Part shown: positions 11,071 through 22,131 of the stretch, piece by piece | Numbering within the stretch: position 1 is the stretch's first letter | Layout of the letters: the number at the start of each line of letters is the position of its first letter | NCBI GenBank assembly: GCA_963932465.1 | Contig: CAWVRF010001077.1 | Coordinates: 434,001 to 498,000, forward strand | Reading direction: 5' to 3' | DNA: 64,000 nt | Source of the DNA: Maratus speciosus | Taxonomy: Eukaryota > Arthropoda > Arachnida > Araneae > Salticidae | Notes under the pieces: generated by a model | Told to the model about the DNA's origin: nothing | Databases searched by the model: none | The model's input: only the letters and a program-made list of their open reading frames with translations | Made by a program: the position numbers and the translations under genes

Positions 11071-11535
11071 CAAAGTGATATAAGTAAGCGTCCTGTCTTA
11101 AATGGGAAAGGTAACCGCAAGATTAAAGGCGAGGTCACATTAATCAAGGTCGCATGCCACGTAGCGGACGGGGTTAAACTACAGGAAGATGCCTAACTGT
11201 TTTCTTACTTCACACCACTAAAATTGTAAAGTTTTTTTCACCTTGATTAATAACTGAAAAGCCTCTTTTAAGGAAAAGGAAACTTCGTTGGTGTCAAGTG
11301 CATCGGGACGCCCCTCTCGCTACCCCATTATTTTGCAATAAATGTCGTAAACAAAATCAGTTCCATGAGTGACTGAAGATTTAGACAATATTCGAAGATG
11401 GTAGATATCCTGTCATACATGATGTCACACTAAAATCCCGCGTATGTGGATTATCACACCGTCCACAAGATGGCGCAACTGTGTTAATTTACGCCCGATT
11501 CCAGTATTAATATTGTACGCTTACTTATATCGCTT
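11071..11535. mobile_element. hAT-like MITE (CAAAGCGATATAAG family), copy 2
   Basis: Ends CAAAGTGATATAAGTAAGCG and GTACGCTTACTTATATCGCTT. The flank GTGAAGAC on the left and GAAGACAC on the right fit an 8-bp duplication with a few bases lost at the right end. Orientation is opposite to the copy at 6366-7028. Confidence 0.8.
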
Positions 11536-11550
11536 GAAGACACACATGTC

Positions 11551-11958
11551 TACAGCGCCTAGAAGATACAGTAAGGAAAACGGCTATTCCTATAATGCTT
11601 TAAAAAGTGCTAAAAACTTGTATCCCATAAATCTACAACAATGCTCAGCGGCAATATGCTGATACGAGCGCCATCTCGTAACTCTTTTCAATATAAACCC
11701 TGTGTTTTCAAAAATTATAGAATGCTAAATATCGGAAACTATAAATATAAGATATTTTAGTCTGTTATAATCTAATTTAGTTAAGGAATGACGTGAAATA
11801 GGTTAAAGAGTCTCTTTTAGAATGACTATCGTTTTTAAATCACTACGATGGCGCTACGATCGACATCTTGTTATTCAGCATCGTTGTACAGTTATGGGAT
11901 TCAATTTTTTAGCACTATTTTGTAGCCGTTTTCCACACTGTATCTTCTAGGCGCTGTA
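11551..11958. mobile_element. 408-bp MITE with TACAGCGCCTAG ends
   Basis: Near-perfect 22-bp inverted ends TACAGCGCCTAGAAGATACA and the complement ending TCTAGGCGCTGTA, flanked by a perfect 8-bp duplication CACATGTC (11543-11550, 11959-11966). Macro-repeat B has a single CACATGTC-like site. An 8-bp duplication is compatible with hAT or P-type elements; the ends are not diagnostic. Confidence 0.8.
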
Positions 11959-12077
11959 CACATGTCTGTATTGGGTTTCAGTGGAGTCTATAGGAATTTC
12001 ACCAGGGATGAGAGCGCTCCAACCCAAATGACCGATTGCTACCAGAAAATTTTAACAGCATTTCCCGCCGTATTTAA

Positions 12078-12730
12078 CCCTTACACGGGTAGAGGGAATA
12101 TGCTTTCCACTTCATTGTTATTCAAAATTGATAGATTCGCACCAGAATTTTTCATAAAATAGTTTACTTTTATAATGCATGTGACAAAAAACCCAATTTT
12201 TATTTTCAAATCAATTTGTGTGTAGATTCTGGTGGCAGGCAATATTTTCAACATTTCAGACACAGAGATGCAAAACGATATAAGTAAGCGTCCTATCTTA
12301 AATGGGAGAAGTAACCGCAAGATTAAAAGCGAGGTCACATCAATCAAGGTCATGCGCCACGTAGCGGATGGAGTGTGAACTACAGGTAGATACCTAACTG
12401 TTTTCTTACTGACACCACTAAAATTGTAAAGTTTTTTCAGCTTGATTGATAACTGAAATGCTTCTGATAAGGCTAAAAAAACTTCGTGGTGTCAAGTGCG
12501 TCTGGGTGCCCCTCTCGCTACGCCAGTATTTTGCAATAAATATCGCAAACAAAACTCATTTCCATGAGTGACTGAAGATTTAGAAAATACGCGCCACACT
12601 AAAAGCCCGCGTATGTGAATTGTCACTCCATCCGCAAGATGGCACAACTTTGTTAATTTACGCCTGATTCCAGCATTAAGTTTGTTCGCTTACTTATAAC
12701 GCTTTGAGAGATGCTTTGCCCAGGTAAGGG
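12078..12730. mobile_element. TTAA MITE nested in a hAT-like MITE
   Basis: TTAA at 12074-12077 and 12731-12734 with ends CCCTTACACGGG and CCAGGTAAGGG. The copy at 25602-25768 has the uninterrupted TATTTAAACTC here. Without its own insert it is about 210 bp, like other TTAA MITEs in the window. Confidence 0.8.
12272..12706. mobile_element. hAT-like MITE (CAAAGCGATATAAG family), copy 3, innermost
   Basis: Ends CAAAACGATATAAGTAAGCG and GTTCGCTTACTTATAACGCT, flanked by AGAGATG(C) at 12264 and 12707. It is the innermost of three nested elements and aligns end to end with copies 1 and 2. Confidence 0.8.
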
Positions 12731-13853
12731 TTAATGACATAGTTTCTCAGCTTTAATAAAGCAATGAATCCTATTAAAATTTAGTGGTGAAAATCAACGA
12801 TTTGGGTCGAAACGCTCGCATCCCTGTTTCATACAACTAAGATCTTTCGATTTTTTTATGATTACTCCCATCAACAACGGTAGATGAGGTACTTGAGTTT
12901 GAGAAAGTTCCCCTTGAAGGCGATACTCTCTGCATTTGTAAATTTCTGGTCAAGTGTAATGCAAAATATATTTTCCGGTGTGAAACATAGAAAATTTTCT
13001 GTAAAAAAAAAAGTCAAAGTAAATTTGTTTTTTCTTAACCTTTACGCTCCGACGGTCCTTTAATATACCGCAGTTTTCTATCCCAATTAAAACACACTCT
13101 TTGCATGCATTTTCAGTTATACTTTTAGGAAACAATAGTAGATGCTTCCCTTGATCATCACTAAATAGCACTAAAAAGCTATTTTCGTGCATGTGCGTAT
13201 GAATTTTGCTTCTATTTCTTCTCTGACATGGTATCCCTAACTTTTGCTTATAAACATCTTAATTTTTAAAGGTAATGCTATCATACTTCTTTTTTTTGTT
13301 TTAAATAGATCTCTTGACAAGATGATATGATGGAAAAAATTTAATTTCTGTTTATTTACTTTATGAAGCACTTTTCAAGGCAATACTTTGAGTACCGTTT
13401 GGACTACGTTGAACAGGATTTTTCTTGGATATTTATCTTTTGAATACATATAATGCGTAAAAGCGTATATATTTACTAGGGCTACATGTGTGCTAGAGAG
13501 GTGGATTTTGATACAATGTAGGGGAAGTTATGGCAATATTTATGTATGACATTGATAAATAATAAAGCAAAAAATATGTTATTTTTATCTTTTAAAAAAT
13601 ATTCTATTTTTATAAAACAAAATTGAAAAAAAATTACAAATTAAAAAAATCTAAAAAAAAATCTTTTAACATTTTTATGAATCTTTTTGAGTTTTCTACA
13701 GCTAAAAATTTGGAAATTTCTTTCAGATATACTTTCCATCAGACAATAGTGTTATAACTGCCGATTATTCGTCTGATGGCAAAATATTCATTGATGATTC
13801 ACCAAAGGCATCATCATCCAGTCATGTATACATCATTGACATATATACATTAA

Positions 13854-14071
13854 CCCCTTAACGGTCGCATTAAATTACGGATTAAAATTTCAAATTGCTT
13901 ATTGGCACCACTTTTTTGAAAAAGAAATGCTTGCCTTATTTAATGACAAGTAAAATGATACCACAATAAGCCAATTGCACTATTTTATAAAACTGGTAGA
14001 AATTAAACAAATTTCAATAATCTGAAAAAAAGACACAGCCCGTGAATATCACGGGAGCGAGAATTAAGGGG
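13854..14071. mobile_element. TTAA MITE (CCCCTTAACGGTCGC ends)
   Basis: TTAA at 13850-13853 and 14072-14075. Inner arms ATTGGCACCACTTTTTT and ACTGGTAGAAAT flank a TTATTTAATG centre. Macro-repeat B (about 34030) reads ACATTAGATATATGC without it. A relative without a clean left end lies at about 15150-15603. 14594-14640 resembles another end fragment (CACCTTAATTCTCGCTCCC). Confidence 0.7.
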
Positions 14072-15149
14072 TTAAATATATGTATTTTGTTACATTAAAT
14101 TAAAAAGAAAAATTCGGGTATTGTTTCCTTTCTAAGTCTCGAATTTTGTCCAATTGTTATGACTGAAAGGTATTTCTAAGTAACACATGAAGAAGTAATT
14201 AACCGTAATTAAAAAAAAATAATAAATATTTTATTTTAACTGCATATATCTTCTAATGTATCATAATAATAAAAAAGAAAAAATTTCGAAGAAATAGTTT
14301 TTTTAATTCATAATTTGGGGATATAAAGGGTTAAATTAACTATCATGCTACCACTATTTTTGAATTAAAAAATTTTCAAATTTAATAACAGAAATTTTGA
14401 CCATTAAATAAAGCGAAGATTATCTTTCAAACTTTGTGGTGTCAAACGTTTTTGATCATAAAAGTTGAAGATCCCTACCTTATAGTTTCGGCGGTTCATG
14501 AGTTTAAAATTTAAAACTAACTATATGGAAAGAAAGTTTAATATACTAACTTTACTATTAGTATATTCCTATTAATACCCTTTAACGATCTCATTAACAC
14601 CTTAATTCTCGCTCCCATCAATATCTCGGGCTGAGGTGTCGTTCGTTATTTCTCGTGTGCGTCATATTTCCGGGCTGGAGATTCATTTCTGGAAAAACTT
14701 CTGAAAATAGAAAAATGTTACTGGCATTTCCGTGTGAAGTCTTTGAAGCGTTTCTGTTCGATTTTTGGCGCTGTTTGCGATGTTGGACTTTGTATTGCAT
14801 GTTTCGAAGTATAGCACACAAAAAAAATGTTAATAATCAAAATTTAATGTATATTATATTATTTCAAATATTATTCGTAAAAATTTGTTTGATGATGATA
14901 AATAAAGATCTAAGAACAGAAAAATAAAGGTCTTACTCGCATTAATTTGTATGGTGTAAAACAAACATTAAAACACAGAATTCTCGCATGATGGTGTTTC
15001 CACAAATGTGAATTTCTTCCATAACATCTTTTTTTTTTCGCCTTAAAAAATATTAATTGCATATTTTGTATAAAACCTTATAATTATTCAATTTCTGTAA
15101 TAAAAAATAGGTACTTTTTTGATGGCTTTTCCAAATATTAAGCGATCGT

Positions 15150-15603
15150 TAAGGGGTTAAATTACGGTTTAAAAATTCAAATTGCTTTTTGCATTACTTT
15201 TTTCAAAAAGAAATATTCTTCTTATTTAATGACAGGTAAAATGATACCATACTAAAGCCAAATATACTCTTTGATAAAACTGGTGGGAATCAAACAATCT
15301 GAATAAAAGACACAGCCCGTAAATATCCCAGGAGCGAGAAGGAACACTTTGTACTCCGTTGTCGCCGCTGCGGCGACATCATCTTTCCTTACAAAATTTG
15401 TTTTTGGCACCAGTAAATAAAATCAACCAGTTAATAAAGGAAAATAAAATTCGCCTCATTTAATCAGAGCATTTTTTAAATTGTGTACTTGAAGGAAACT
15501 TGTATTAAAAAAGTGGTGCCAACCGAATAAAATATTTGTATAACCATGCGGAGTTGCTGTTAGACCTTACTCAAAATAACACGGAGTTCAAAGGGTTAAG
15601 GGG
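15150..15603. mobile_element. TTAA MITE interrupted by a second TTAA MITE
   Basis: Aligns with 13854-14071 from AAATTACGG to CAGGAGCGAGAA and resumes after 15599 as GGGGTTAA. The inner element at 15345-15595 used the TTAA in the GAGAATTAAGGGG end motif (left copy now GGAA). Confidence 0.6.
15345..15595. mobile_element. TTAA MITE (CCCTTTGAACTCCG ends)
   Basis: Right end GGAGTTCAAAGGG followed by TTAA (15596-15599); left end CACTTTGTACTCCG. Next to the left end is a 19-base hairpin, GTCGCCGCTGCGGCGAC. The core has GGCACCAG and AAGTGGTGCC arms around CGCCTCATTTAATC. Confidence 0.65.
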
Positions 15604-15634
15604 TTAATTCTCACGGCCGTTAGGCTACCATTGA

Positions 15635-16726
15635 CTACTCTACAAGCTGGAACTTGATAGAGAATGTGCTTCAACAAGGAATAAAAGGAATGATGAACAC
15701 TTTCAGACTCTGTATTCAAAAACAAGTGAAGTTAATAGCAAATTAAAAGTTAAAAGTACCGATATTAGTAGAATTAGATTTCAAGGAAAAAAGAACTTCA
15801 AAAAAAAGGTAACGCCTGATGAAAAACCAATAGACGAAGCTCCTGGAGTCGCAACTCCTCAAAACTATAAATTGGTCTTTTTTAGTCTTTCAGATTCTGC
15901 CAGTACAAATGTTGACGAAAGATTTAATACAAACAAAGGAAATTTAGAAGGATTTTGGCGAAATAAAATTTAATGAAATCACAATGTTTGAAAGTTTTCC
16001 TACGGAAAGCTTTTGAAGCGATTCTAAACTTTGTAAAATTGAAAGAAATCAGTTATTGATAGAGCTGAAATATTTGCAGATCATTATGTATGTTTTAATA
16101 TTTCTGAAAAAACGAACATTTAAGAAAAACAAGATAATCTGAATTGAGCTGCTGTGAATGTGACGATTTAGAATTTGAATTTGAAGAAGGCGAAAATTTT
16201 TATGGATACTGCTCTGACAAGAAACAATTATTTCAGTGTTTATCATGCGCCTTTTCGGTTGATTTTGAATCCTCACAATCTGAAATATTTACCAACCTGT
16301 ATCTAGCATACAAGTTTGTACTAACCATAGTACGCAAGCCACCAGTGTGAGTTTTTTTTCACAACTTAAAATAGTTCAGAATCGTTTTAAATCTACTTTA
16401 ACACTAGAACGCCCGCAAGGAGTTGATCCGACTCCAACCATATGATTAAATGTCAACTGGAATCAGAAATTCTTTCGTAAAATAAGTTAAATTTGAACCC
16501 CGCAGACTTACGTTAAATAAATCAGTCAAATAATTTTAAATAAAAATTCTGGTGTCAAATATTTTTATAAAACTTGAGTAAATTTTCCGGGCGTTCTAGT
16601 GTTAAGACAAGAACCTTATGTCTAATCTTCTTTTTATGAATGTGGAAAGAAATTTATTTTATAACTTGGATGCAGTTGTTATAGATGAAGTAGCCAGGGA
16701 CAGTGAAGAACTGGCCAATAGCTGGT
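15635..16726 (+). pseudogene. hAT-superfamily transposase remnant (C-terminal half), interrupted
   Basis: An open stretch of about 112 codons (15635-15973) without a start codon resembles the middle-to-C-terminal part of hAT transposases of the DUF4371 type: ELDRECASTRNKRND, then FFSLSDSASTNVDERFNTNK, the usual position of a [LF]D..[IL]..[LI].[ED]RF motif. Around 16270-16320, IFTNLYLAYKFVLTI matches the conserved segment before the C-terminal dimerisation region. Reading resumes as FFSQLKIVQNRFKST up to 16397 and, past the MITE at 16402-16601, as SNLLFMNVERN and a NLDAVVIDEVA-like tail to about 16726. Several frameshifts and stops separate the pieces, so it is dead. Catalytic residues upstream are not recognisable. 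Family assignment is by motif recall only. Confidence 0.6.
16402..16601. mobile_element. TTAA MITE (CACTAGAACGCCCG ends) inside the hAT remnant
   Basis: A 200-bp element with perfect ends CACTAGAACGCCCG and CGGGCGTTCTAGTG, flanked by TTAA at 16398-16401 and 16602-16605. Removing it joins the transposase reading frame on both sides, which independently confirms the boundaries. Confidence 0.85.
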
Positions 16727-16925
16727 TAGTAAACAGCCGTTCACAATCGCATAATTTTTTTTTAGTTTTCTGTACCTGTACCAATGTATTGTACAGCCAC
16801 TTTCTTTTTGTTATATTATATAATTTGTAACATTTAAATCAGAATTAACGAGTATATTGTTTTCTTTTCAATATTGTTGGTTTATTATTACGATTATGTC
16901 TCTTTTTAATATTTAATTAGGTGAT

Positions 16926-17075
16926 CATAGATGCCAACCTTTACGCTTTTCTCTTACCACTAAAATTTTATTGTAAATATTGTCTTATTCAATCATCGAA
17001 ATCTCATGATTAAAGAAGGCGAAAATATCTATTAAATTTTAGTGGTAATCAAAAACGTAAAAGTTGGCATCTATG
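16926..17075. mobile_element. 150-bp MITE (CATAGATGCCAACC ends)
   Basis: Inverted ends CATAGATGCCAACCTTTACG and CGTAAAAGTTGGCATCTATG, inner arms TTACCACTAAAATTTTA and TAAATTTTAGTGGTAA. Same family as 59201-59351 and 59407-59556. Flanks do not show a clear duplication. Confidence 0.75.
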
Positions 17076-17269
17076 GGTATCAGACTACTATTTCGCTTAT
17101 TATAGTTTCATGACTGTGATTTTTTTTTTCTCTAAAACTAAAAATATTTATCACTCTCATTTTTAAGTAATAAACCACTCGTCATTAACTAATATTGTTT
17201 ATTTTTGCTACCATGGAAGTAATTTAGGTACTGGTATATAAAACAACAGAAATATTTATTGGGAAAGTA

Positions 17270-17724
17270 CCGGGTGTCCTAAAAAGGACTGACTGATTTT
17301 AAAATTCAATAACTTGCAAACGGTGACAGATATTTAAAAAATTCTTGCAGGAGGGTTATGCATGAGGTCAAAAGTTTTTTTACTGTGTTTTTCGATTTTA
17401 GTTCGAATTACAAACAATGGATGGCGCTGTGATCAATAGACGATAAATTCAGGCTCGGTTTTTGGTACATCTGGACCCACTCAATACATTTTAATCTCCT
17501 TTTTTCCGCATGGAAGAAGAGAAAGGCTAAAAAATCGAGCCTGTATTTAGCGTCTATTGTTGACAACGCCATCTATTGTTTGTAATTCGAACTAAAATCG
17601 AAAATCACTGTAAAAAAAACGTTTGACCTTATGCATAACCCTCCTGCAAGAATTTTTTAAATATCTGTTACCGTTTGCAAGTTATTGAATTTAAAAATCA
17701 GTCAGCCCTTTTCAGTACGCCCGG
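17270..17724. mobile_element. TA-flanked palindromic element, 455 bp
   Basis: Ends CCGGGTGTCCTAAAAAGGAC and the complement ending GTACGCCCGG lie between TA dinucleotides (17268, 17725). The arms extend about 210 bases each, including GAGGGTTATGCAT paired with ATGCATAACCCTC. TA duplication and long inverted repeats fit a non-autonomous Tc1/mariner-type element. Confidence 0.8.
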
Positions 17725-17726
17725 TA

Positions 17727-19639
17727 AGTAAACTACATCAGAAAAAGCTTACTTCTTTACCCAACTATTTTCCAAGTGACAAAATAGTTAAATGTGGTTT
17801 TTAGGCAAATGTAAGCTTAATTTTCAAATATTAAATATATTACTATTGTATTCCCTCTAAATTATCCAGTAAGGGGCCCTTTTTCAGTCTTTAGCCGAGG
17901 GTCCCCAAAGGAGCCAGTCCGTATTCATTGGATTATGCTCAAGATTTATGGCTAACAGTTTGTTTCTGCGACTAAAACTTTTTATTTTAGAGCATTGCAA
18001 TTTTTCAGAAAGTTTCCATTTTTCAGAAAAATAAAATTCTGAAACTAATTGAAATTTTTAAAAACTGTCTGCCACATATGGTCTTATATTTATGCTCCAC
18101 CCTCCTCCAAAAAAAAATCAAAATCAGTCGAGTACTTTATGAGACATATGGAATTTTTATCTGAAAAGTACATTTTTCAGGGGAGACAAAAAACTTAGAC
18201 ACTTCTAACTTCTGTGTAGTTCTTGAATAATTTTATCAAACACATGAATTAAAGTATATATCTGATAAAATTAAGTTTCATATAATAAATGAGGTAATGT
18301 TTTAAACCTTATGGGTTCTATGTCACTTCCCACGTGGCTTAAGGGGATCGGGAAAGCAAAATTCAACTAAAAAATCGATTTTTACTTTTGCATATCATTA
18401 AATAGTTTAAACTTTTATCTTTCATACGATGTGTCACACATGTTTATATATATATAAATAAGTTTTGAAATTAAGCATTCTTTCTAGGAGTACGTCACAG
18501 CTTAATGGGCATTTAAATCTTTAATTGACTTTTTCTGTAAACTTGGATTTTTCATGTTTATGTTCCTTTTGTTCAATATCTATTAAACTTAAGAACTCAG
18601 ATTTTATTTAATACTTATATTATGGTATATTGTATACTTTAACACAGGGATTTAATGATTTATTGAGAATTATTTATTTTAGGCAATGAAATCTTACCAA
18701 AAATGGTAGTTTAAAAATGACTTCCAATAAGTAATTGATAATTTATTTCGAGTTTCACTTAGAAAGAAAATGGTCTGTTAAAATACGTAAAGCATGTTAT
18801 TCAAACTACTCTAAAAAAATCTAGGTCTCTATCTTTCACCATTTCTAAGAGAAAGGTACATAAAGTTGGTGAATTTAACATGGCGGAGATAGGGCTTTAG
18901 CGGTCCCTTTAAGAACCTACATCTCTTATTCGAATTTCATTCTGTTTGCACCACTTCTTTTATAAGAAACGCTGTTACTTATACTTTGACAGCATGTGTG
19001 TACAACAAAATTTACTTAAAATATATCGTGGTAGGAGTAGAATATGCAAATAAAAATAAGTATAAAATGTTAGTGTAAAATTAATGTGAATGGGCGTGGC
19101 GTCCGAGTCGATGCCATCCCTTGAATTTTTACGATATTTCTAATGGAAAAAACTGGGCATACCAATGGATTCAGGGTGATTCAAAGAAATTATTAAGCCA
19201 ATAAATCAAAAAAAAAAAAATTCAAAAATTTCACTCAGGTCTCATCTTAATTGTTTTTAATTTGGGAATGTATTACTACATTCTCTTTTTAATTCTGTGA
19301 AGAGTTAATAAAAATTGCATAAACTATACCATTTTCTGGGTTGTCTTAATCCAAGAAATTCAAATATGGCATCAAACGCGGGTGCAACCGTTTCAAGAAG
19401 TAAAGTTCATACATTTTTCAATATGCAGACTTCTCCCATATGAAAAAAATACATTCATAATCCTAAAGAAAACATTATTAAAAATCTAAAGACAGTCTTT
19501 TTTTGTGATTTTATAGCAAACGATATACAAATACAAGCATGTGCATTTTTTTAAACACAAACAATATTACGAAAGTATGAAAAAATTAATAATGTAACAT
19601 TCTTCAATAACAAATTTGCAATTATAAAGATAAATAGAA
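17727..19639. other. No gene or clear element recognised
   Basis: AT-rich sequence with scattered short A and T runs. I see no convincing ORF, tRNA or complete inverted-repeat element. A short imperfect inverted pair around 18815-18905 (CTATCTTTCACC, GGCGGAGATAG) is too weak to classify. Confidence 0.5.
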
Positions 19640-20650
19640 AACTAGAAAACAGGAATTCTGCTTTTTCAGAATTTAGTGTCACCTCCGATGAAACAAAAAG
19701 GTACTTTTCGGTTAGCCGGGCGCCAGTGTTATATTGTCATATATACATATATATGCACATATATGTACACACACATACATAAATATATACATACATATGT
19801 ATATATATATATGTACATACATGTGCATATATATGTATATATAAATGTAAATATAACACTGGCGCCCGGCTAACCGAAAAGTACCAAAAAAAAATATATG
19901 TATATATAAATAGCACAAAACATATTTAAATTTTAAGACTTAAAACATACACTTTTATTTTATGTAAAATGACATCATTCGCATCCGCTTAGAAATTCCA
20001 CATTTACGATCCACTCTTAAACATCTACAGAAAAGCATGCATGGGATATTACTATCGCAAAATAATACACAAATGCAGCAAAAAGATGCCGTCATTAAAG
20101 AAACTCCACAAAAAACGGCTATCTAAAGATTCATACGCCTTCATTTGTTTGTAACATTAATATAAATAACTTAAAATTAAATATAGTTTATAATAGTTCC
20201 ATGTTTTAACAGATATTATTTGTTTATATTTTTTCAAAATAGCACGTATTTTAAGTACCTTTTCTTTCGGTTGCTATGAGAAAATGGCAACAAAAAGATA
20301 TAATTGCTATTTTTTAACTATTTTCCCTTTACTTTCTACATAAATAAAGTACTTGAGTTGACAAAATTAAACAAATGGTGATAAAAACTACAAAAAAAAA
20401 TTAATATTTCAAAAATCAATGGAGATACAGTTTTCAAACAAATTGCATTTAAAAGTACTTTTTTTTTCCCAATTTATAAAAAATAAAAATGTACGATGCT
20501 TAGAAATTTTAAAAAATGCTATAGAGTATTTAAATGTCCAATGATATACCTGCTTTGTTTATTGTTGGCTTCAATGAGGTAACGTTATTTTTTGGACACA
20601 AAATAAGCTGGGAGAAAGAAATAGCATACCGTACCGGGGGGCTAAAAAAT
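19640..20650 (-). repeat. Dispersed repeat R1, copy b
   Basis: Inverted relative to 3120-3925: begins CAGGAATTCTGCTTTTTCAG and ends GAGAAAGAAATAGCATACCG. The hairpin at 19700-19885 interrupts it; R1 copy c (32380) shows the join without it. Confidence 0.7.
19700..19885. mobile_element. Hairpin element with a microsatellite centre
   Basis: About 36-base near-perfect inverted arms, GGTACTTTTCGGTTAGCCGG...GCGCCAGTGTTATATT and the complement, enclose about 115 bases of TA/CA/TG-rich repeat. R1 copy c at 32380 reads continuously from TCGATGAAAATAAA into the sequence that follows the hairpin. Flanking A runs hide any target-site duplication. Confidence 0.75.
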
Positions 20651-20837
20651 GATTTATTCATCATATGACATTTCCAAGAGATACACTAATAAATAAAAAA
20701 GAACGAGCTTCTAAACATTTTTACCAGCAGCACTCACATTTCTTTATGCAACATAAATAAATAAAATATAAGTACATATTCTTTTTGTACTGTTAAAATT
20801 TTTTTGCGAAATATAAATACCTTAAAATTCTACTTAA

Positions 20838-21047
20838 CCCTATGAAGGGCGGTAATGCCACTATGACATCACCTAATTTTAATTCCTAATTGCCACATTG
20901 GCACCAGAATTTTTCAATGAAAATTTTACTTTTATTAAGTACGCGAAAATACACTTTTACTTGTCTACAAACAAATTTTCGTGTAAATACTGGTGTCATA
21001 CAATTATTTCAACACTTTACGATTACAAGTACGTTGCCCCTGCAGGG
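20838..21047. mobile_element. TTAA MITE (CCCTATGAAGGGCGG family)
   Basis: TTAA at 20834-20837 and 21048-21051. Left CCCTATGAAGGGCGGTAATG, right GTTGCCCCTGCAGGG. Inner arms ATTGGCACCAGAATTTTT and TACTGGTGTCATACAATTAT. Confidence 0.8.
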
Positions 21048-21078
21048 TTAAAAGTTAACATAGAAAGTCACGTATTAA

Positions 21079-21288
21079 CCCTTTCAGGGGCAAAGTACTT
21101 CTGTTGATAAAATATTAAAATAATTGAGTGACACCAGTATTTATGAACAAATTTATATGAAAGTAAATGAATGCTTTTCTTCGCGTACAATGTATAAAGT
21201 AAAAATTAATTTCTAAATTCTGGTGTCAATGTGGCATTCGGGAAATAAAATTGAGTGGTATATATAATATATCGGTGCCAGTAAGGAT
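21079..21288. mobile_element. TTAA MITE, second in the row, right end decayed
   Basis: Left TTAA then CCCTTTCAGGGGCAAAGTAC, as at 49382. It ends near TTAA at 21289-21292 without a well-preserved mirror. It lies 27 bases after the previous element and in the opposite orientation. The 21360-21450 stretch after it is a short tandem of TAATATTCATATAATATTAA-type sequence. Confidence 0.65.
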
Positions 21289-21564
21289 TTAATCAACACA
21301 AAAAATTAAGTAACATATTTGATTTTTCCATAGAAATTAATTTACTTTTTCACAGTTCTAATAATATTCATATAATATTAATATTAATATTAATAATATT
21401 CATATAATATTAATATTAATATTAATAATATTAATATAATATTAATATTACTTTTTTGGCTTGCTTTTAAAGCAAATTAACATGTGTGTAGAAATGGTTT
21501 ATTTTTCGTACCACTATTTTCTTAAAGTTGAAATATTTAGCTTTTCTAAATACAAAGTATTTAA

Positions 21565-21777
21565 GCCCATTTAAGAGCGGTGGTTCATTTTTGGACCACG
21601 TAATTTTAATTTCTAAATGCCATATTGGCACCAGAATATCGGAAAGAAAATTTCTCTTTGTGAACGCGAACAAAGCTTTCCTTCTTTTTTTTTTTTTATA
21701 AATAAATTTGTTTGTAAATTCACTCATTTCAGCATTTTACGAATAGAAGTGGTGGAAGAACCTGGCCCCTGAAAGGG
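21565..21777. mobile_element. TTAA MITE, third in the row
   Basis: TTAA at 21561-21564 and 21778-21781. Left GCCCATTTAAGAGCGGTGG, right CTGGCCCCTGAAAGGG. Inner TATTGGCACCAGAAT matches the 20838 copy. Confidence 0.75.
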
Positions 21778-21894
21778 TTAAAGTGGAAACATTTACCATA
21801 TAACGCGCAGATTAAGGACAAAAATATTTAGACTCGGAAATTTTACATAATAAAATGGCATGTATACTGCTTCACAATTGGGTTTATTTATTAA

Positions 21895-22131
21895 CCCATT
21901 CGCATCAATAACGCATATATGCGTGCATTTCCCGATTTTCATATCTATTTAGAAATTCCGAATACATACCGGAAATTCCAGAAGAACTTATTTTATTTTA
22001 CGAAATTACGAAACATCTGTCATCCAACAAAGCAAAAATTAGAATTGAGAATTTGTGGTATGAATTGAAATTTTCTTAATAATAAGGAAATTTCTAAATG
22101 CATGCATATATGCGGGAATGATAAAAATGGG
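21895..22131. mobile_element. TTAA MITE (CCCATTCGCATCAATAACGC ends)
   Basis: Left TTAA at 21891-21894 then CCCATTCGCATCAATAACGC; right end GCATATATGCGGGAATGATA then ATGGG with a decayed TTAA (GTAA). GCATATATGC-type palindromes occur at both ends. 29395-29873 carries a similar motif near its right end. Confidence 0.6.

Larger units (their letters stand above)
12003..12826. mobile_element. hAT-like MITE (CAGGGATGAGAG family), carrying two nested elements
   Basis: Left end CAGGGATGAGAGCGCTCC and right end ACGCTCGCATCCCTG are inverted complements. A clean copy of about 167 bp lies at 25602-25768. Its interior is split at TATTTAA by the TTAA element at 12078-12730, which is itself split by 12272-12706. 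Flanks AATTTCAC and TTTCATAC resemble a decayed duplication of the ATTTCACAC seen in macro-repeat B (29180). Confidence 0.75.
7040..14560. repeat. Macro-repeat copy A
   Basis: Collinear but diverged similarity to 27130-34500 (copy B), with fragments also at 22740-26840 (D) and 35730-36010 (C). Anchor matches include TCATATCGACGTTG at 7780, 27645 and 35905; the AATATTTGTAGAACAAT segment; ACATCCGTCTCTTTAAAAAA; AACAACGTCCACAAACTG; and GACTACGTTGAACAG. Differences between copies are mainly insertions of the elements listed separately. It looks like an old segmental or tandem duplication. Confidence 0.7.

Noticed and set aside
15826..15850. CTGATGA as a second hammerhead core
   Set aside because: No stem II, GAAA or cleavage triplet follows in suitable spacing; it lies within the hAT remnant.
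19676..19918. ORFs on both strands with Y, I, H and T repeats
   Set aside because: Translations of a dinucleotide microsatellite within a hairpin.
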